Below are positions 32,162 to 35,525 of a DNA stretch of 35,525 nt, in pieces. The DNA is taken from NCBI GenBank assembly GCA_017625065.1, contig JAGALS010000034.1:1-35525 (forward strand), in the 5' to 3' direction. How positions within the stretch are numbered: position 1 is the first letter of the stretch; each line of letters begins with the position of its first letter. The notes below the pieces were generated by a model. It made no database searches, was not told the origin of the DNA, and was given only the letters and a program-made list of their open reading frames with translations. The position numbers and the translations under genes are program-made. The DNA is from Clostridia bacterium (GTDB lineage: Bacteria; Bacillota; Clostridia; Oscillospirales; CAG-272).

Positions 32162-32665
32162 GTGACGGCGTTTGAAGAGATCTACAATGCGTATTTTAAA
32201 GACGTTTATTTATATATTCTGCGGCTTTCGGGGAACGAGCATATTGCCGAGGAAATAACAAGCGACACCTTCTTCAAGGCAATGCGGTCGATCGACAGCT
32301 TTCGCGGAGAGTGCGACGTGCGCGTCTGGCTTTGCCGGATCGCCAAGAATTGCTACTATTCCTACATAAAGAAAAACCGTAAAACAGAGCACGTTGATGA
32401 AGCTGAAATGCAGCAGATCCCCGACCCCACGCCGGGCGTAGCGGAGGAGTCTGCCCGCCGTGATGAGATCGAGCACATTGAGCGTATTTTGCACGATGTC
32501 AAAGAGCCGTACAAGGAGGTCTTTATGTGGCGCGTATACGCGGCGCTTTCGTTTAAGCAGATCGCCGAAATGTTCGGCAAAACCGAAAATTGGGCTTGCG
32601 TCACCTATCATCGGGCGCGAAAAATGATCAAACAAAGATTGGAGGAAGAGAGCCGTGAAAACTGA
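32162..32665 (+). CDS. ECF-type RNA polymerase sigma factor
   Basis: A 167-residue sigma-70 family factor of the extracytoplasmic-function type: region 2 (about 5-70) with FEEIYNAYFKDVYLYILRL, AEEITSDTFFKAMRSIDSF and VRVWLCRIAKNCYYSYIK, and region 4 (about 110-160) with YKEVFMWRVYAALSFKQIAEMFGKTENWACVTYHRARKMI. Regions 1 and 3 are absent. The start is a GTG at 32162 with GGAGGAGGTGA just upstream; an upstream ATG-initiated frame would add unlikely residues. It overlaps the anti-sigma gene by 11 nt, so the two are translationally coupled. The target genes are unknown. Confidence 0.92.
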   Translation: MTAFEEIYNAYFKDVYLYILRLSGNEHIAEEITSDTFFKAMRSIDSFRGECDVRVWLCRIAKNCYYSYIKKNRKTEHVDEAEMQQIPDPTPGVAEESARRDEIEHIERILHDVKEPYKEVFMWRVYAALSFKQIAEMFGKTENWACVTYHRARKMIKQRLEEESREN

Positions 32666-33209
32666 ATGCAGCATCGTCAAAGATCTGCTGCCGCTTTATA
32701 TGGAGGATATGGTCAGCAGGGAAACGGCGCAATACGTTAGCGACCATTTAAAGGAATGCCCCGAATGTCGAGCCGAGCTTGCCGAGCTGAAGGGGGGCAC
32801 AGGGCTTGCTGCGATCGAGGGCAAGTCGACCTTGGATACAAACTCTGCAAAGCCGTTTCAGAAAATGATGAGGCGAATGAACAGACAATTCCATATGCTT
32901 GCATACTCGCTGATCATTTTCTTTATTTTTCTTGGCTTTGCGTGGACAGCGGGCGAAAATCTGATGTATAACAGCTTGATCATGCCGATCGTGGGCGTTT
33001 TCGGTTATTATGTGTTCAAGTGGAAGGCGGTCTATAAGGTTCCTGTGTTACTACTTTTGATCGACCTTGCGGTCTTTGCGTTTCAGCTTGTTGAGATCGG
33101 ATTTGCTGATACGATCGGTTGGACCTTTATTTATTCCATTTTCGTTCTTGTCGGCGTGGCGATCGCCTTCCTTTTCCACTATGCCATCAAAAAGGAGGAT
33201 CAAAAATGA
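32655..33209 (+). CDS. Zinc-finger anti-sigma factor, multi-pass membrane protein
   Basis: A 184-residue protein with an N-terminal zinc-binding anti-sigma domain: Cys5, then His31, Cys35 and Cys38 (HLKECPEC), which binds ECF sigma factors. After a linker come about four membrane helices (around 80-98, 103-122, 128-148 and 152-177). It starts at a GTG that overlaps the end of the sigma gene, and GGAGG lies inside that gene. Multi-pass anti-sigma factors sense envelope signals, often via a partner protein; the next gene is a good candidate. Its stop overlaps the next start (ATGA). Confidence 0.88.
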   Translation: MKTECSIVKDLLPLYMEDMVSRETAQYVSDHLKECPECRAELAELKGGTGLAAIEGKSTLDTNSAKPFQKMMRRMNRQFHMLAYSLIIFFIFLGFAWTAGENLMYNSLIMPIVGVFGYYVFKWKAVYKVPVLLLLIDLAVFAFQLVEIGFADTIGWTFIYSIFVLVGVAIAFLFHYAIKKEDQK

Positions 33210-34027
33210 AGAAACGGGTATTGAAAATATCTGCGCTGTGCCTTGCGATCGCTTTGATCATCGGCGTTTGCTGGTTTGCAAACAGTCTTGTCGGAAATCC
33301 GATCTCAAAGGCAATGGCGCGCCATACGGCACAGCAGCATCTTGAGGCAAATTACCCGAATACTGATTATGTGCTTGAAGACGTATCCTACAGTTTTAAG
33401 GACGGCAGCTATTATGCCCATATGACCTCTCCCGGTAGTATGGATGGCGATTTTACGCTGACAATATCGATGCTTGGCAAGCTACGAAGCGATGATTACG
33501 ACTCACGTGTCAAAGGACACGGAAATGTGGCAAGCAGATTGTTTTTTGAGTATCGCGATATGGTAGACACCGTTCTTAACAGTCATTCCTATCCGTATAC
33601 GGTATCGATGGGATACGGTGACTTGGAGTTTGAGCGCGAGGCGGGCGCGGGGGAAATTGAAGGAGCGCTGAAGCGCTCGGAGCTTGTCAACGATCAGTTT
33701 TACAACGTGGGGGAGCTTGGCGCCAAAAACGGAGAGCTTGTGCTGTATATTGACAGCGACACCGTAAGCAATGAAAAGGCGGCGGAGATATTGCTGGAAA
33801 CCAAAAAGCTGATGGATCAATCGGGCATATCCTTTTACTGTGTGCATTTTGTGTTAAGATATCCGCCATACGATGCCGAAAAATCGTACCAACGCCCCGA
33901 GGGAGAGATCAACTTGCGCTCGCTTTTATATAGTGATATATACGAGGACGGTATGGTCGATCGCGTACAAAAGGCGGCTGAAGAAACAAAGCAATATTAC
34001 GAAGAGCAGGATAAAATAAAGCAATAA
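33206..34027 (+). CDS. Membrane-anchored extracytoplasmic protein, YfjL-like, ECF module partner
   Basis: A 273-residue protein with a signal anchor at residues 4-24 (KRVLKISALCLAIALIIGVCWFA) and an outside domain. The segment NPISKAMARHTAQQHLEANYPNTDYVLEDVSYSFKDG reminds me of Bacillus YfjL-like proteins, which often accompany ECF sigma genes, but I am not certain of the family. The C-terminus is charged and helical (about 250-273). The start at 33206 has AAAGGAGG; longer frames extending back into the anti-sigma gene are spurious. It overlaps the anti-sigma stop by 4 nt, so it belongs to the same unit and could be a signal receptor for the anti-sigma factor or a product of the regulon. Function unknown. 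Confidence 0.82.
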   Translation: MKKRVLKISALCLAIALIIGVCWFANSLVGNPISKAMARHTAQQHLEANYPNTDYVLEDVSYSFKDGSYYAHMTSPGSMDGDFTLTISMLGKLRSDDYDSRVKGHGNVASRLFFEYRDMVDTVLNSHSYPYTVSMGYGDLEFEREAGAGEIEGALKRSELVNDQFYNVGELGAKNGELVLYIDSDTVSNEKAAEILLETKKLMDQSGISFYCVHFVLRYPPYDAEKSYQRPEGEINLRSLLYSDIYEDGMVDRVQKAAEETKQYYEEQDKIKQ

Positions 34028-34029
34028 TA

Positions 34030-34074
34030 ACACACCGCCCTCGTCCAACCTTGGACGAGGGCGGTGTGTTTTTG
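34030..34074 (+). terminator. Intrinsic terminator between the ECF module and ppdK
   Basis: Perfect 19-bp arms (ACACACCGCCCTCGTCCAA at 34030-34048 and its complement at 34051-34069) with a 2-nt loop, then TTTTG. It starts 2 nt after the stop of the plus-strand gene; ppdK converges from the other side and ends at 34111. It could stop transcripts from both strands, although the minus-strand tail is only TATTATT. Confidence 0.92.
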
Positions 34075-34110
34075 TTATAAATCTTTACTCACCAAAGGTG
34101 AAGCGTTGAC

Positions 34111-35525
34111 TTATTTCAATGCAGCCTGAGCGGCAGCAAGGCGTGCGATCGGCACACGGAAGGGAGAGCAGGAAACGTAGTCAAGGCCAAGAGTGTGGCA
34201 GAACTCAACGGATGTGGGGTCGCCACCGTGCTCGCCGCAGATACCGACGTGCAGCTTCTTGTTGTTCTCGCGGCCCATCTTCACAGCCAGATCCATCAGC
34301 TTGCCGACACCGGTCTGGTCAAGCTTTGCGAAGGGATCGTTCTCGAAGATCTTGGCATCGTAGTAAGCGCCAAGGAACTTGCCTGCGTCATCACGGGAGA
34401 AGCCGTAGGTCATCTGGGTCAGGTCATTGGTGCCGAAGCAGAAGAAGTCAGCGTTCTGAGCGATCTCGTCAGCGGTGAGGCATGCGCGAGGAATCTCGAT
34501 CATGGTACCAACCTCGTAGTCGAGCTTCACGCCTGCAGCGGCGATCTCAGCATCAGCGGTTGCAACCACAACGGACTTGACGTACTTGAGCTCCTTGACG
34601 TCGCCAACCAGAGGGATCATGATCTCGGGAACGACCTTCCAATCGGCATGCTTCTTCTGGGTGTTGATCGCAGCGCGGATGACAGCGGTGGTCTGCATCT
34701 TTGCGATCTCGGGGTAGGTGACAGCCAGACGGCAGCCACGGTGACCCATCATGGGGTTGAACTCGTGCAGGGAAGCGATGATCGCCTTGATATCCTCAAC
34801 GGTCTTGCCCTGGGTTTTAGCAAGCAGCGCGATCTCCTCCTCGGTGGTGGGAACGAACTCGTGCAGAGGGGGATCCAGGAAGCGGATGCAAACGGGCGTG
34901 CCTTCAAGTGCCTCGTAGAGCTTCTCGAAGTCGCTCTGCTGATAGGGCAGGATCTTTGCAAGCGCGACCTCGCGCTCCTCGGCGGTATCAGAGCAGATCA
35001 TCTCGCGGAATGCGGCGATACGGTCTGCCTCAAAGAACATATGCTCGGTACGGCACAGACCGATACCCTCAGCGCCAAGCTCTCTGGCCTTCTTTGCGTC
35101 GGTGGGAGTGTCGGCGTTGGTGCGGACCTTCAGGGTGCGGAACTTGTCAGCCCAACCCATGATGGTGCCGAAGTTGCCGGAGATCTCTGCGTCAACGGTG
35201 GGAACGATACCGTCGTAGATCTTACCGGTGGAGCCGTCAATGGAGATATAGTCGCCCTCGTGGTAGGTCTTGCCTGCCAGAGTAAACTTCTTGTTTTCCT
35301 CGTCCATTGCGATCTCGCCGCAACCGGAAACGCAGCACTTACCCATACCGCGGGCAACAACGGCTGCGTGAGAGGTCATACCGCCGCGAACGGTCAGGAT
35401 GCCCTGAGCGGCCTTCATACCGGTGATATCCTCGGGAGAGGTCTCGAGACGAACGAGAACGACCTTCTTGCCGGCTGCCTTCCAAGCCTCTGCATCCTCA
35501 GCGGAGAATACGATCTGGCCGCAAG
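34111..35525 (-). CDS. ppdK: Pyruvate, phosphate dikinase, C-terminal part (cut by window edge)
   Basis: The visible part codes for 470 residues, open to the window edge; the full enzyme is about 875 residues, so the N-terminal ATP-grasp half is outside. It interconverts pyruvate, ATP and phosphate with PEP, AMP and pyrophosphate, a key glycolytic step in many clostridia. Evidence: ETSPEDITGMKAAQGILTVRGGMTSHAAVVARGMGKCCVSG with the phospho-carrier histidine in TSHAAV, then the PEP/pyruvate-binding barrel with GLCRTEHMFFE, FLDPPLHEFVPTTEEEI, MMGHRGCRLAVTYPEI, CFGTNDLTQMTYGFSRDDAGKFL and HVGICGEHGGDPTSVEFC (active-site cysteine). The strong, biased codon usage looks like that of a highly expressed gene. 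Confidence 0.97.
   Translation of the reverse strand, partial: CGQIVFSAEDAEAWKAAGKKVVLVRLETSPEDITGMKAAQGILTVRGGMTSHAAVVARGMGKCCVSGCGEIAMDEENKKFTLAGKTYHEGDYISIDGSTGKIYDGIVPTVDAEISGNFGTIMGWADKFRTLKVRTNADTPTDAKKARELGAEGIGLCRTEHMFFEADRIAAFREMICSDTAEEREVALAKILPYQQSDFEKLYEALEGTPVCIRFLDPPLHEFVPTTEEEIALLAKTQGKTVEDIKAIIASLHEFNPMMGHRGCRLAVTYPEIAKMQTTAVIRAAINTQKKHADWKVVPEIMIPLVGDVKELKYVKSVVVATADAEIAAAGVKLDYEVGTMIEIPRACLTADEIAQNADFFCFGTNDLTQMTYGFSRDDAGKFLGAYYDAKIFENDPFAKLDQTGVGKLMDLAVKMGRENNKKLHVGICGEHGGDPTSVEFCHTLGLDYVSCSPFRVPIARLAAAQAALK

Overview
The window looks like chromosomal DNA of an endospore-forming Clostridia-type Firmicute of moderate GC content (roughly half, by eye). The evidence is a germination protease gene (gpr), strong AGGAGG-type ribosome binding sites, extended -10 promoters with 17-nt spacers, a clostridial-style pyruvate phosphate dikinase, and sugar genes typical of gut anaerobes (alpha-galactosidase, glucuronate isomerase). 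No rRNA, tRNA, phage, transposase or CRISPR array was seen. The genus cannot be named from the sequence alone.

Layout. 1-350: tandem copies of a hairpin-rich repeat carrying intrinsic terminators. 351-2221 (+): a DUF554 membrane protein and an unrecognised Ig-like protein. 10475-2395 (-): a long co-directional run of a metallo-beta-lactamase-fold hydrolase, glutamyl-tRNA synthetase, glutaminyl-tRNA synthetase, four tandem glycerophosphodiester phosphodiesterase (GDPD) paralogues and a beta-propeller glycosidase-like protein. 12565-10673 (-): an orphan oligopeptide-type binding lipoprotein, divergent from gpr (12797-13690, +). 18161-14060 (-): an operon of PHP phosphatase, short MutS-family ATPase, Lrp/AsnC regulator and class I aminotransferase. 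18330-19736 (+): uxaC. 23312-20087 (-): an overlapping ychF, trmB, nitroreductase, truB operon. 23566-25767 (+): GH36 alpha-galactosidase behind a consensus promoter. 26035-32050 (+): a six-gene run of response regulator, metallophosphoesterase, histidine kinase, HtrA-type protease and two MgtC/SapB proteins. 32162-34027 (+): an ECF sigma factor, its membrane zinc-finger anti-sigma and an anchored extracytoplasmic protein. 35525-34111 (-): the C-terminal half of pyruvate phosphate dikinase, cut by the window edge.

How the genes work together. The 26-34 kb region reads as envelope sensing and response: a two-component system sits in one transcription unit with an envelope protease and two MgtC-type membrane proteins, followed by an independent ECF sigma/anti-sigma module. 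The 2.4-10.5 kb region joins translation genes (gltX, glnS) to an expanded set of phosphodiesterases whose active-site residues erode from one copy to the next. The rest is housekeeping (tRNA modification, GTPase, nitroreductase) and sugar use.

Most notable: (i) the GDPD array behind glnS, with one probable pseudoenzyme; (ii) a family of non-coding repeats built from strings of perfect hairpins, with compensatory base changes between two copies in this window; (iii) a metallophosphoesterase inserted between a response regulator and its kinase; (iv) a uniform promoter architecture across the window.
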